Shown one piece after another: positions 1 to 6,496 of a DNA stretch of 23,683 bases. Numbering within the stretch: position 1 is the first letter of the stretch; each line of letters begins with the position of its first letter. The notes beneath the pieces were generated by a model that did not search any database, had not been told where the DNA came from, and saw only the letters and a list, made by a program, of their open reading frames with translations. The position numbers and the translations under genes are program-made. Source of the DNA: DASRHY01 sp046765875 (GTDB lineage Bacteria > Actinomycetota > Actinomycetes > Propionibacteriales > Kribbellaceae); NCBI GenBank assembly GCA_046765875.1, contig JBKPSJ010000321.1, forward strand, positions 1-23,683, read 5' to 3'.

Positions 1-222
1 ATCGACATCGCCTCCGTGGACGAGGACCTGGACCGGCTGTCGCAGCGCGAGCGCGAGGTGCTGCGGCTGATCGCCCGCGGGTACGCCTACAAGGAGGTCG
101 CACGCGAGTTGTTCATCTCGGTCAAGACCGTCGAGACACACGTATCGAGCGTGCTGCGCAAGCTACAACTCTCGAACCGGCACGAGCTGACCCGCTGGGC
201 CACCGACCGCCGCCTGGTCTGA
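1..222 (+). CDS. LuxR/NarL-type response regulator, C-terminal fragment (5' end outside window)
   Basis: The open frame runs in from the window edge and ends with TGA at 220-222. It reads as the last 73 residues of a LuxR-type DNA-binding protein. LSQREREVLRLIARGY is the classic start of the GerE/LuxR helix-turn-helix, and VKTVETHVSSVLRKL is the recognition helix region. A GTG at 16 could open the frame, but the upstream codons are also in frame and a stand-alone 68-aa HTH would be unusual, so I read this as a truncated response regulator (receiver domain upstream) or another LuxR-family protein. Its target genes cannot be told from here. It is separated from pepC by 188 nt. Confidence 0.85.
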   Translation: MDIASVDEDLDRLSQREREVLRLIARGYAYKEVARELFISVKTVETHVSSVLRKLQLSNRHELTRWATDRRLV

Positions 223-396
223 TCCCCGGGAACCCTTGCCAGACCGTGCCGGTCGCGATCCGGTCCGCCACGGCTTCCGGTTCCCGCCACGGCTGTTGTC
301 ATCGTTGTCGTATTGCTCCCGGGCGCCATGCTGGTCCTGCGCGGACGCCGTTCTGCGGCGCGCAGTTCGGTGACGACTTGACCTTGGTTGCTGAGA

Positions 397-402
397 TACC
401 GT
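397..402 (+). promoter_or_regulatory. Possible -10 box (TACCGT) for a leaderless pepC transcript
   Basis: TACCGT fits the actinobacterial TANNNT -10 pattern and lies 8 nt before the ATG of pepC, so transcription could begin at or next to the start codon. There is no Shine-Dalgarno sequence before that ATG, which agrees with a leaderless start. A TTGACC at 378-383 is too close (13 bp) to be a proper -35 partner. Confidence 0.35.
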
Positions 403-410
403 CTTGAGTC

Positions 411-1739
411 ATGGAGCGGAATCTCACCACCGAGCAGGTCGAGCTTTTCGAGAAGGGATTCGCCGCACAGCCGTCGTACCGGCTGATGCAGAACGCCGTG
501 ACCCAGACGCCGGTCGGTGACATCGCGCTGGACCGGCGGATCGTGACCGGGATCGACCACTCGGTGTCGCACCTGCTGGATGACTGGAAGGTCACCAACC
601 AGAAGAAGTCCGGCCGGTGCTGGATGTTCGCGGGGCTGAACCTGCTCCGCGTCGGCGCGGCACGCAAACTCGGGGTGAAAGACTTCGAGTTCTCGCAGAA
701 CTACACCTTGTGGTGGGACAAGTTCGAGCGGGCCAACTACTTTCTCGAGGCGATGATCGAGACCTCCGGGCGCGACGTCGACGACCGCACGGTCGCGCAC
801 CTGCTGTCGGACCCGATCAGCGACGGCGGCCAGTGGAACATGTTCGCCGCGCTGGTCCGCAAGCACGGCCTGGTGCCCAAGGTCGCGATGCCGGAGACCG
901 ACAGTTCGTCCAACACCAGCGCGATGAACGACATCCTGCGCAAGGTGCTGCGCGAGGGCGCCCGTGACCTGCGTGGCATCGTCGGCGAGGGCGAGGAAAC
1001 GCAGCGTGAGCGCAAGGAGCAGGTGCTCGCCGTTGTTCACCGGGTGCTGAGCATCCACCTCGGCACGCCGCCGACGCAGTTCCTGTGGCAGTGGAAGGAC
1101 GACGAGAAGACGTTCCACCGCGACGGCTGGATGACGCCGACCGAGTTCGCCGAGAAGTACGTCGCAGTCCCCATCGACGAGTACGCATGCGTCGTACACG
1201 ATCCGCGGCCGAGCAGTCCCGTCGGCCGGACCTTCACCGTCGACTACCTGGGCAACATCATCGACGCGCCGCCGGTCACGTACCTCAACGTCGAGATCGG
1301 CCTGCTCAAGCGACTGGCGATGGACACCATCACCGGTGGTGAGCCGGTCTGGTTCGGCTGTGACGTGGCCAAGCAGATGCGCGGCGACCTCGGCTATTGG
1401 GACGCCAAGCTGTTCGACTACGACGCGGTCTACGACACCGCGTTCACGCTGAACAAGGCCGACCGGCTGCTGCACCACGAGACACTGATGACGCACGCGA
1501 TGCTGTTCACCGGTGTCGACGTGGTCGACGACGCACCGCGGCGCTGGCGGGTCGAGAACAGCTGGGGCGACGAGAAGGGCGACGCCGGCTTCTGGACCAT
1601 GAACGACTCGTGGTTCGCCGAGCACGTGTTCGAGATCGCGGTCCGCCGTTCGGCCCTGCCGGCCGAACTGGCGTCCGCGCTCGACGAGGAGCCGGTCGTC
1701 CTTCCCGCCTGGGACCCGATGGGCGCCCTGGCTCACTGA
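411..1739 (+). CDS. pepC: Aminopeptidase C / bleomycin hydrolase (peptidase family C1B)
   Basis: A 442-aa papain-like cysteine aminopeptidase of the bleomycin hydrolase family, a cytoplasmic (usually hexameric) enzyme that trims N-terminal residues from peptides. The catalytic triad is visible: Cys70 in QKKSGRCWMFAGLN, His362 in LMTHAMLFTGV, and Asn383 in WRVENSWGDEKGDAGF, all in the family order and spacing. Length matches the family (about 440-460 aa). There is no signal peptide. The ATG at 411 is chosen because the family N-terminus (short helix, then an LMQNAV-type segment) follows directly; no ribosome binding site precedes it. The family C-terminus normally reaches into the active site; here it ends PMGALAH. 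The gene stands alone between the LuxR fragment and gntR and shows no operon partner. Confidence 0.95.
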   Translation: MERNLTTEQVELFEKGFAAQPSYRLMQNAVTQTPVGDIALDRRIVTGIDHSVSHLLDDWKVTNQKKSGRCWMFAGLNLLRVGAARKLGVKDFEFSQNYTLWWDKFERANYFLEAMIETSGRDVDDRTVAHLLSDPISDGGQWNMFAALVRKHGLVPKVAMPETDSSSNTSAMNDILRKVLREGARDLRGIVGEGEETQRERKEQVLAVVHRVLSIHLGTPPTQFLWQWKDDEKTFHRDGWMTPTEFAEKYVAVPIDEYACVVHDPRPSSPVGRTFTVDYLGNIIDAPPVTYLNVEIGLLKRLAMDTITGGEPVWFGCDVAKQMRGDLGYWDAKLFDYDAVYDTAFTLNKADRLLHHETLMTHAMLFTGVDVVDDAPRRWRVENSWGDEKGDAGFWTMNDSWFAEHVFEIAVRRSALPAELASALDEEPVVLPAWDPMGALAH

Positions 1740-1768
1740 TCCAGCCTCCACCGCCCGGCGGGCTCGAG

Positions 1769-1789
1769 TTCATCGGACCCGTCTGGTCA
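1769..1789 (+). repeat. Solo copy of the 20-bp repeat arm found again at 6173-6443
   Basis: The segment matches the arm TCATCGGACGCGTCTGGTCA with one change (GACCCG in place of GACGCG). Unlike the copies near 6.2-6.4 kb, no inverted partner arm lies nearby. It sits 30 nt after the pepC stop. Confidence 0.6.
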
Positions 1790-1800
1790 GGTCTGACTGA

Positions 1801-1816
1801 GGTGCTCGTGAGCACC
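1801..1816 (+). terminator. Short hairpin downstream of pepC
   Basis: GGTGCTCGTGAGCACC forms a 6-bp stem with a 4-nt loop, 62 nt after the pepC stop. It has no T-run, so it may be a weak actinobacterial terminator or an operator palindrome for the regulator gene that follows. Confidence 0.3.
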
Positions 1817-1859
1817 GATGCACTCTCGCCTGCTGATCCACCGCCAGCCTGGTCACACC

Positions 1860-1887
1860 TTGGGTTGTTGCATTGTTCTAGTACGAT
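1860..1887 (+). promoter_or_regulatory. Promoter of the GntR gene; transcript predicted leaderless
   Basis: TTGGGT (1860-1865) and TACGAT (1882-1887) are separated by 16 bp. The -10 box ends 6 nt before the ATG at 1894, so the first transcribed base should be at or just before the A of the start codon. No Shine-Dalgarno sequence precedes the ATG, which supports leaderless translation. Confidence 0.55.
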
Positions 1888-1891
1888 GCAA
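1868..1891. promoter_or_regulatory. 24-bp near-perfect palindrome, probable autoregulatory GntR operator
   Basis: The arms read TTGCATTGTTCT and AGTACGATGCAA; 10 of 12 positions pair, and the centre is CTAG. The palindrome covers the -10 box and ends 2 nt before the start codon. Short GntR regulators of the YtrA/YhcF type commonly bind palindromes of the TGTACTAGTACA kind at their own promoters. Binding by the adjacent regulator is inferred. Confidence 0.6.
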
Positions 1892-1893
1892 AC

Positions 1894-2244
1894 ATGTTGA
1901 TCCGTGTGGACCCTGCGTCGCGTGAGCCGCTCGCCGACCAGATCGCCGCCCAGGTACGCGGCGCGGTCGCGAGCGGCGACCTCGGCCCGGGCGACCGGCT
2001 GGCACCGGCCCGCGAACTGGCCGACGGGCTCGGGGTGAACATGCACACCGTGCTGCGGGCGTACTCCGCGCTTCGTGACGAGGGGCTGATCGAGTTGCGG
2101 CGCGGCCGTGGCGCCACCGTTCGCGAGACCGCCTCGCCGGGGGTCGCCCGGGTCCGCGACCTGGCCCGCGAACTGGTCGCCGCCGGCCGCCGGCTCGGCA
2201 TGTCGGTCGACGACCTGGTCGACATCGTCAAGGCGGTGGCGTGA
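1894..2244 (+). CDS. Short GntR-family transcriptional regulator (YhcF/YtrA-like)
   Basis: A 116-aa protein with a winged helix-turn-helix at about residues 10-78. It opens with the family pattern (PLADQIAAQVRGAVASGDLGPGD), continues with RLAPARELADGLGVNMHTVLRAYSAL as the HTH, and has the wing at EGLIELRRGRGATVRE. A short tail (about 35 residues) replaces the large effector domain of FadR or HutC types, as in YtrA/YhcF proteins. The stop codon overlaps the start of the DUF1648 gene, so the two are co-translated. This regulator-plus-DUF1648 pairing is common in Gram-positive bacteria. A palindrome over its promoter suggests it represses its own operon; the signal is unknown. Confidence 0.9.
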   Translation: MLIRVDPASREPLADQIAAQVRGAVASGDLGPGDRLAPARELADGLGVNMHTVLRAYSALRDEGLIELRRGRGATVRETASPGVARVRDLARELVAAGRRLGMSVDDLVDIVKAVA

Positions 2245-3178
2245 TGCGAGTCCGGCAGACCGCGGCGCTCGCGCTGATCGCCGTCCCCTTCGTCGTCACG
2301 CTGATTCTGCTGCTGACGGTCCAGGATCTGCCCAATCCGTTGCCGTCGCACTGGAACGTGCACGGTGACGTGAACGGCACCATGTCCCGCGCGGCGTTCA
2401 CCGTGATGGCCCTTCTCGTCACCTTCGGAGCCGTTGTGGTGGCCATCGGCTTCACCCGGGCGCACGAGGACGAGGAGGTACGCCGCTTCGCTGCGACGGC
2501 ATGTGCGTTCGCGGCGTACCTGATCGGTGGCCTGTCGGTGATGACGTTGGTGCTCGCCAACGGCGCGGAGCAGGCCGCCGACGTCGGCTTGCCGTGGTCG
2601 GCGTTGTTGCTCACTTTAGTGATCGCGTTCGGCGTACCCGCGCTGGTCTATCGGATCTGGCCGCGCCCGGAGCCCGTACCGGACGGCCCACCCGACCCGG
2701 CGCTGCCGCGGATCCAGCTCGCGCCAGGGGAGCGGGCGGCGTACGTCACGACGATCCGCTCGAGCGGTTTCGTTGCCCTTGGCATCGGCTGTGCGGCGCT
2801 CGGCCTCGGGCTAATCGTGTTCTCCGACGTGATCGTCGGTGCGACCGTGATCGCCGTGGCCGCGGCCGTGCTGGCGTTGTCACGGGTGACGTTGCGGGTC
2901 GACGAGACCGGGGTGCGGATCGCATTCGGCCCCGGATCCGGGTACGGGTGCCGATGGACGACATCCGGCAGGCCGCCGTCGAGGACATCCGGCCGCTGGC
3001 CTGGGGCGGCTGGGGGTACCGGATCCGGCCGGGCCGGCGTGGCCTGATCCTGCGGGCCGGGCCGGGGCTGGTGCTCGACCTGCGCAGCGGGACCCGGTTC
3101 GCGGTCACCGTGGACGACCCCGAGCGTCCCGCCGCGCTGCTGAACGGGCTGCTGGAGCGGCGTGCGCGCAGGTCATGA
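2244..3178 (+). pseudogene. DUF1648-family membrane protein, frame broken near 2940 (apparent -1 nt)
   Basis: The N-terminal part carries the DUF1648 signature (LPSHWNVHGDVNGTMSR) after a first membrane helix, with further hydrophobic helices up to about residue 215. In the starting frame the protein turns into Arg/Gly/Ser/Pro-rich sequence after VRIAFGPGSG and stops at 3047. The natural C-terminus continues in the next frame from about 2942 (VRVPMDDIRQAAVEDI, then PLAWGGWGYRI) to the stop at 3178. One extra G in the GGG run at 2940-2942 would join both parts into a 311-aa protein. The start is ATG 2244, overlapping the gntR stop; GTG 2241 is an alternative. Either the gene is recently inactivated, or this is a sequencing error, or (less likely) a programmed shift. 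The transported or sensed molecule is unknown. Confidence 0.75.
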
Positions 3179-3214
3179 CGCCAGCCGACCCGCCGTGTGG
3201 ATGGCGCCCCGCGG

Positions 3215-3237
3215 TTGTCGGGTCGAACACCTAGGCT
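3215..3237 (+). promoter_or_regulatory. RecA-NDp (PafBC-type) DNA-damage promoter of pcrA
   Basis: TTGTCGGGT, then 8 nt, then TAGGCT. The described LexA-independent damage-inducible promoter of mycobacteria and relatives is tTGTCRgtg-N8-TAnnnT, so the core bases and the spacing both fit. The predicted start of transcription is about 3244-3247, almost at the ATG at 3248. No LexA box (TCGAAC-N4-GTTCGA) is present; only a half-site TCGAAC at 3223-3228. Confidence 0.65.
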
Positions 3238-3247
3238 GGAGGGCGAC

Positions 3248-5575
3248 ATGACGACGCTCTTCTCGCCCGACGAAATGCCGGCGCCGCTGGACACGGTGGA
3301 CCCCGACGCCCCGCCCGAGTACCCCAAGATCGACCCGGAGTCGCTGCTCGAGGGGCTCAACCCGCAGCAGCGCGCGGCGGTCGTGCATCACGGGCGGCCG
3401 CTGCTGGTCGTGGCCGGCGCGGGGTCCGGCAAGACCCGGGTGCTGACCCGCCGGATCGCGTACCTGCTGGCCGCGCGGGACGCCCATCCGGGCTCGATCC
3501 TGGCGATCACGTTCACCAACAAGGCCGCGGCGGAGATGCGCGAGCGGGTGGTGGACCTGGTCGGGCCGCGGGCGAAGGCGATGTGGGTCTCGACCTTCCA
3601 CTCGTCGTGTGTGCGGATCCTGCGCCGCGAGATCAAGCGGTTCGGGATCTCCTCGACGTTCTCGATCTACGACGAGACCGACGCGCGCCGGCTGATGACG
3701 CTGGTGTGCCGCGACCTCGACCTGGACGTCAAGCGCTACAACCCGCGCGCGGTCCTCAACTGGGTCTCGGTGCAGAAGAACGAGCTGATCGACCACGAGA
3801 CCGCAGGGGCGAAGGCGCAGAACCACCTCGAGGAGACCTACGCCGAGTGCTACCGGCTCTACCAGGAGCGGCTGCAGCAGGCCAACGCGCTCGACTTCGA
3901 CGACCTGCTGATGACCACGGTGCACCTGTTCCAGGCGTTCCCGGACGTCAGGGAGAAGTACCGGCGCCGGTTCCGGCATGTGCTCGTAGACGAGTACCAA
4001 GACACCAACCACGCGCAGTACGTGCTGATCCGCGAGTTGTGTGCCGAGTTGCCGCCCCCGGCCGAGGGTCCGGTGATGCCGCCGGGCGAGCTGATGGTGG
4101 TCGGTGATGCGGACCAGTCGATCTATGCGTTCCGCGGTGCCACCATCCGCAACATCCTCGCGTTCGAGGAGGACTTCCAGAACGCCGAGACGATCCTGCT
4201 GGAGCAGAACTACCGCTCCACCCAGACGATCCTGTCCGCGGCGAACGCGGTGATCTCGCGTAACGCCGACCGCAAGGCGAAGAACCTGTGGTCCGACGCC
4301 GGCGCGGGCGAGCAGATCGCGGTGTATGTGGCGGACAACGAGCACGACGAGGCCCAGTTCGTCGCCGACGAGATCGACCGGCTCACCGACGCCAAGCAGG
4401 CCAGGCCGTCGGACGTGGCCGTGTTCTACCGGACCAACGCACAGTCGCGTGTGTTCGAGGAGGTGTTCATCCGCACCGGCCTGCCGTACAAGGTGGTCGG
4501 CGGGGTGCGCTTCTACGAGCGCAAGGAGGTGCGTGACGCGCTGGCGTACCTGCGGGTGCTGGTCAACCCCGAGGACACGGTCTCGCTGCGCCGGATCATC
4601 AACGTACCCAAGCGCGGGATCGGCGACCGGGCCGAAGCCTCGGTGGACACGTTCGCCCAGCGCGAGCGGATCTCGTTCGGCCAGGCGCTGCGCCGGGTGG
4701 ACGAGGTCCCGGACCTCGTCGCCCGGTCGGTGAACGCGATCAAGGGTTTCCTGGAGATCCTGGACGACCTGCAGGTGATGGTCGACTCCAGCGCGCCGCC
4801 GGACGACATCATGGACGCCGTTCTGCACCGCAGCGGGTACCACGAGGAGCTGGAGAAGTCGTCGGACCCGCAGGACGAGACCCGGCTGGAGAACCTTGCC
4901 GAGTTCATCGCGGTGGCCGCCGAGTTCGTCGAGGAGGCGACCGCGGCCGGTGACACGGCCGACCTGCAGGCCTTCCTCGAACGGGTCTCGCTGGTGGCCG
5001 ACGCCGACCAGATCCCCGACGCCGACGACAGCGGCGGTGTGGTCACGCTGATGACGCTGCACACGGCGAAGGGCCTGGAGTTCCCGGTGGTGTTCCTGAC
5101 CGGGATGGAGGACGGGGTGTTCCCGCACGCCCGCACGCTGAGCGAGATGAAGGAGCTGGAGGAGGAGCGCCGGCTCGCCTACGTCGGGATCACCCGGGCG
5201 CGGCAGCGGCTCTACCTGTCCCGTGCGGCGGTCCGCAGCGCCTGGGGCGCGCCGCAGCACAACCCGCCGTCGCGGTTCCTGGAGGAGATCCCTGGCGAGC
5301 ACCTGGACTGGCGACGCGACGAATCGGCGATCACCAGATGGTCCGGCCGCTCCACCGTGCAGACCCGGTACGAGCCCGCCAGGCGGACCCCGTCGCCCTC
5401 GGACAAGCCGGTCCTGCAGCTCCAGCCGGGGGACCGGGTCGTTCACGACACATTCGGTATGGGTACCGTCGTAGCTACACGCGGCGTGGACCAGCAGTTG
5501 CAGGCCGAGGTCGACTTCGGCTCCAATGGTATGAAACGCCTGCTAGTCCGCTACGCGCCACTGGAGAAGATCTAG
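3248..5575 (+). CDS. pcrA: ATP-dependent 3'-5' DNA helicase PcrA/UvrD1
   Basis: A 775-aa superfamily 1A helicase acting in nucleotide excision repair and in clearing stalled RNA polymerase. Motifs appear in order: Q motif LNPQQRAAV, Walker A AGAGSGKTR (Lys62), Ia AITFTNKAAAEMRERV, II VDEYQDTN (Asp248, Glu249), III VVGDADQSIYAFRGA, IV LEQNYRST, V TLMTLHTAKGLEFPVVF, VI LAYVGITRARQRLYLSRA. The last 50 residues (QPGDRVVHDTFGMGTV onward) form the Tudor-like C-terminal domain that binds RNA polymerase. Length equals mycobacterial UvrD1. ATG 3248 is chosen for its position just after the damage promoter and a GGAGGG at 3238-3243; the frame stays open upstream to about 3197. It is followed 15 nt later by an unknown gene, probably in one operon. 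Confidence 0.96.
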   Translation: MTTLFSPDEMPAPLDTVDPDAPPEYPKIDPESLLEGLNPQQRAAVVHHGRPLLVVAGAGSGKTRVLTRRIAYLLAARDAHPGSILAITFTNKAAAEMRERVVDLVGPRAKAMWVSTFHSSCVRILRREIKRFGISSTFSIYDETDARRLMTLVCRDLDLDVKRYNPRAVLNWVSVQKNELIDHETAGAKAQNHLEETYAECYRLYQERLQQANALDFDDLLMTTVHLFQAFPDVREKYRRRFRHVLVDEYQDTNHAQYVLIRELCAELPPPAEGPVMPPGELMVVGDADQSIYAFRGATIRNILAFEEDFQNAETILLEQNYRSTQTILSAANAVISRNADRKAKNLWSDAGAGEQIAVYVADNEHDEAQFVADEIDRLTDAKQARPSDVAVFYRTNAQSRVFEEVFIRTGLPYKVVGGVRFYERKEVRDALAYLRVLVNPEDTVSLRRIINVPKRGIGDRAEASVDTFAQRERISFGQALRRVDEVPDLVARSVNAIKGFLEILDDLQVMVDSSAPPDDIMDAVLHRSGYHEELEKSSDPQDETRLENLAEFIAVAAEFVEEATAAGDTADLQAFLERVSLVADADQIPDADDSGGVVTLMTLHTAKGLEFPVVFLTGMEDGVFPHARTLSEMKELEEERRLAYVGITRARQRLYLSRAAVRSAWGAPQHNPPSRFLEEIPGEHLDWRRDESAITRWSGRSTVQTRYEPARRTPSPSDKPVLQLQPGDRVVHDTFGMGTVVATRGVDQQLQAEVDFGSNGMKRLLVRYAPLEKI

Positions 5576-5590
5576 ACCGGAGCAGTACCC

Positions 5591-6142
5591 ATGCCGACCC
5601 CCGCCCGCCGCGTCATCCTCGCCGGGGCCAACCCCGGGGTGCGGTTGTTCGACGCCGCCGGCAAGGTGTCGGCGTTCGCGTCGATCTGGCAGGTGGACTG
5701 GTCCGTGCGCGGCTCCGGCAGCGTCATCGTGCTGTGGCACGGCGGCACTGTCCGGGTCGTCTCGGAGGACGCCGACCTGGCCTCGTGGCTGGAGCAGTAC
5801 TTCGTCCGGTCGTTCCTCGAGGTGCAGGGCCTGCCCTGGCCGGAGCCGGTGGTCGAGCGTGACCTGGTGCAGATCTCGCTGGACCTGTCCGACGGGCTGA
5901 CCGCGAAGGGTTCGGACATCCAGATCGAGATGAGCGGCGTCCTGGACCGGCGGGTCTACTCCACCGACCGGTACCTCCTGCACGGCGTCGAGCACAGTCT
6001 CAGCCTGCTGATCGTCCCGGTCCGCTCGGCGCGGATCGACGTGGGCGGTGAGACCCTCCCCGGTCACATCCGCGCTCACGCCGGCGGCGTCAAGCCCTCC
6101 TCGACGGCCTTCCTCACCACTGCCGAGGTCTGGTCTCGCTGA
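5591..6142 (+). CDS. Conserved-looking protein of unknown function downstream of pcrA
   Basis: A 183-aa soluble protein with no signal peptide, membrane segment or motif that I recognise. It begins MPTPARRVILAG, and the sequence alternates short hydrophobic strands (VSAFASIWQVDWSVRG, VIVLWHGGTVRVV) with charged turns, suggesting a mainly beta fold. Conserved-looking Trp and acidic residues lie at about positions 35-50 and 95-130. GGAG at 5579-5582 gives an acceptable ribosome binding site for ATG 5591. The 15-nt gap after pcrA implies co-transcription under the damage promoter, which hints at, but does not show, a role in DNA repair or transcription-coupled processes. Confidence 0.8.
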   Translation: MPTPARRVILAGANPGVRLFDAAGKVSAFASIWQVDWSVRGSGSVIVLWHGGTVRVVSEDADLASWLEQYFVRSFLEVQGLPWPEPVVERDLVQISLDLSDGLTAKGSDIQIEMSGVLDRRVYSTDRYLLHGVEHSLSLLIVPVRSARIDVGGETLPGHIRAHAGGVKPSSTAFLTTAEVWSR

Positions 6143-6172
6143 CTCAAGCGTGACCATACGCTTCCCACCCGT

Positions 6173-6241
6173 TCATCGGACGCGTCTGGTCAGCGCCCAG
6201 GAACCGGCATGTCCTCTGCTGTGACCAGACGCGTCCGATGA
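6173..6241. repeat. Palindromic element copy A: perfect 20-bp inverted repeat, 29-nt loop
   Basis: The left arm is TCATCGGACGCGTCTGGTCA (6173-6192) and the right arm is TGACCAGACGCGTCCGATGA (6222-6241), exact reverse complements. The spacer contains GGCATG, also found in copy B. It resembles REP/MITE-like palindromes. No transposase or target-site duplication was seen. Confidence 0.85.
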
Positions 6242-6278
6242 TCCGGTGGTGAGACTGCTCTGATCAGGCTGCTGAGTC

Positions 6279-6353
6279 GTTGAACAGGGTCTGGTGACGT
6301 TGGACAGTGCCTGGCGTGTTCAACGTCACGACACCTTGTTCAACGTCACCAGA
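6279..6353. repeat. Second repeat family: 13-bp inverted repeat plus 13-bp direct repeat
   Basis: TCTGGTGACGTTG (6290-6302) pairs exactly with CAACGTCACCAGA (6341-6353). TGTTCAACGTCAC occurs twice, at 6317-6329 and 6337-6349 (20-nt period), and GTTGAACA at 6279-6286 is the complement of its first 8 bases. Several alternative hairpins are therefore possible. Confidence 0.75.
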
Positions 6354-6375
6354 GCGTTGGCCGGGTTTGCCGATG

Positions 6376-6443
6376 ATCGGACGCGTCTGGTCAGCGTTGT
6401 CGAACGGGGCATGCCCGCTGATGTGTGACCAGAAGCGTCCGAT
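6376..6443. repeat. Palindromic element copy B: 18-bp inverted repeat with one mismatch
   Basis: The left arm ATCGGACGCGTCTGGTCA (6376-6393) pairs with TGACCAGAAGCGTCCGAT (6426-6443); the single mismatch is the A at 6434. The 32-nt spacer carries a small palindrome, GGGCATGCCC. The arms are the same sequence as copy A, but the spacers have diverged. Confidence 0.8.
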
Positions 6444-6496
6444 GAGCGCCAAAACCAGGGGCGGCTCGATGAGCGCCGGGTGGGCGGGGTGGCGGG

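Larger units (their letters stand above)
6143..6496. other. 354-nt intergenic region dense in inverted and direct repeats
   Basis: This lies between two convergent genes and holds no credible coding region. It contains two long-stemmed palindromic elements (6173-6241 and 6376-6443). Between them is a separate stem-forming repeat (6279-6353), and at 6151-6165 there is a decayed arm, TGACCATACGCTTCC, with two changes from the standard arm. It may act as a two-way terminator zone as well. Confidence 0.7.

Noticed and set aside
227..286. Inverted repeat CGGGAACC/GGTTCCCG after the LuxR gene as terminator
   Set aside because: An 8-bp stem with a 44-nt loop and no T-run is weak; chance is likely in this composition.
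87..1751. Long minus-strand open frame (554 aa) opposite pepC
   Set aside because: It mirrors the real gene; the protein is rich in Arg, Val, Gly, Leu and His with no recognisable domain, as expected for antisense frames in high-GC DNA.
3223..3228. LexA box upstream of pcrA
   Set aside because: Only one half-site (TCGAAC) is present; the partner half is absent.
3173..5446. Minus-strand open frame of 757 aa opposite pcrA
   Set aside because: pcrA on the other strand shows all helicase motifs; the antisense product has no motif and a noise-like composition.
6173..6443. Insertion sequence with terminal inverted repeats
   Set aside because: The interval between arms is too short for a transposase and no coding region is present; no target duplication was seen.
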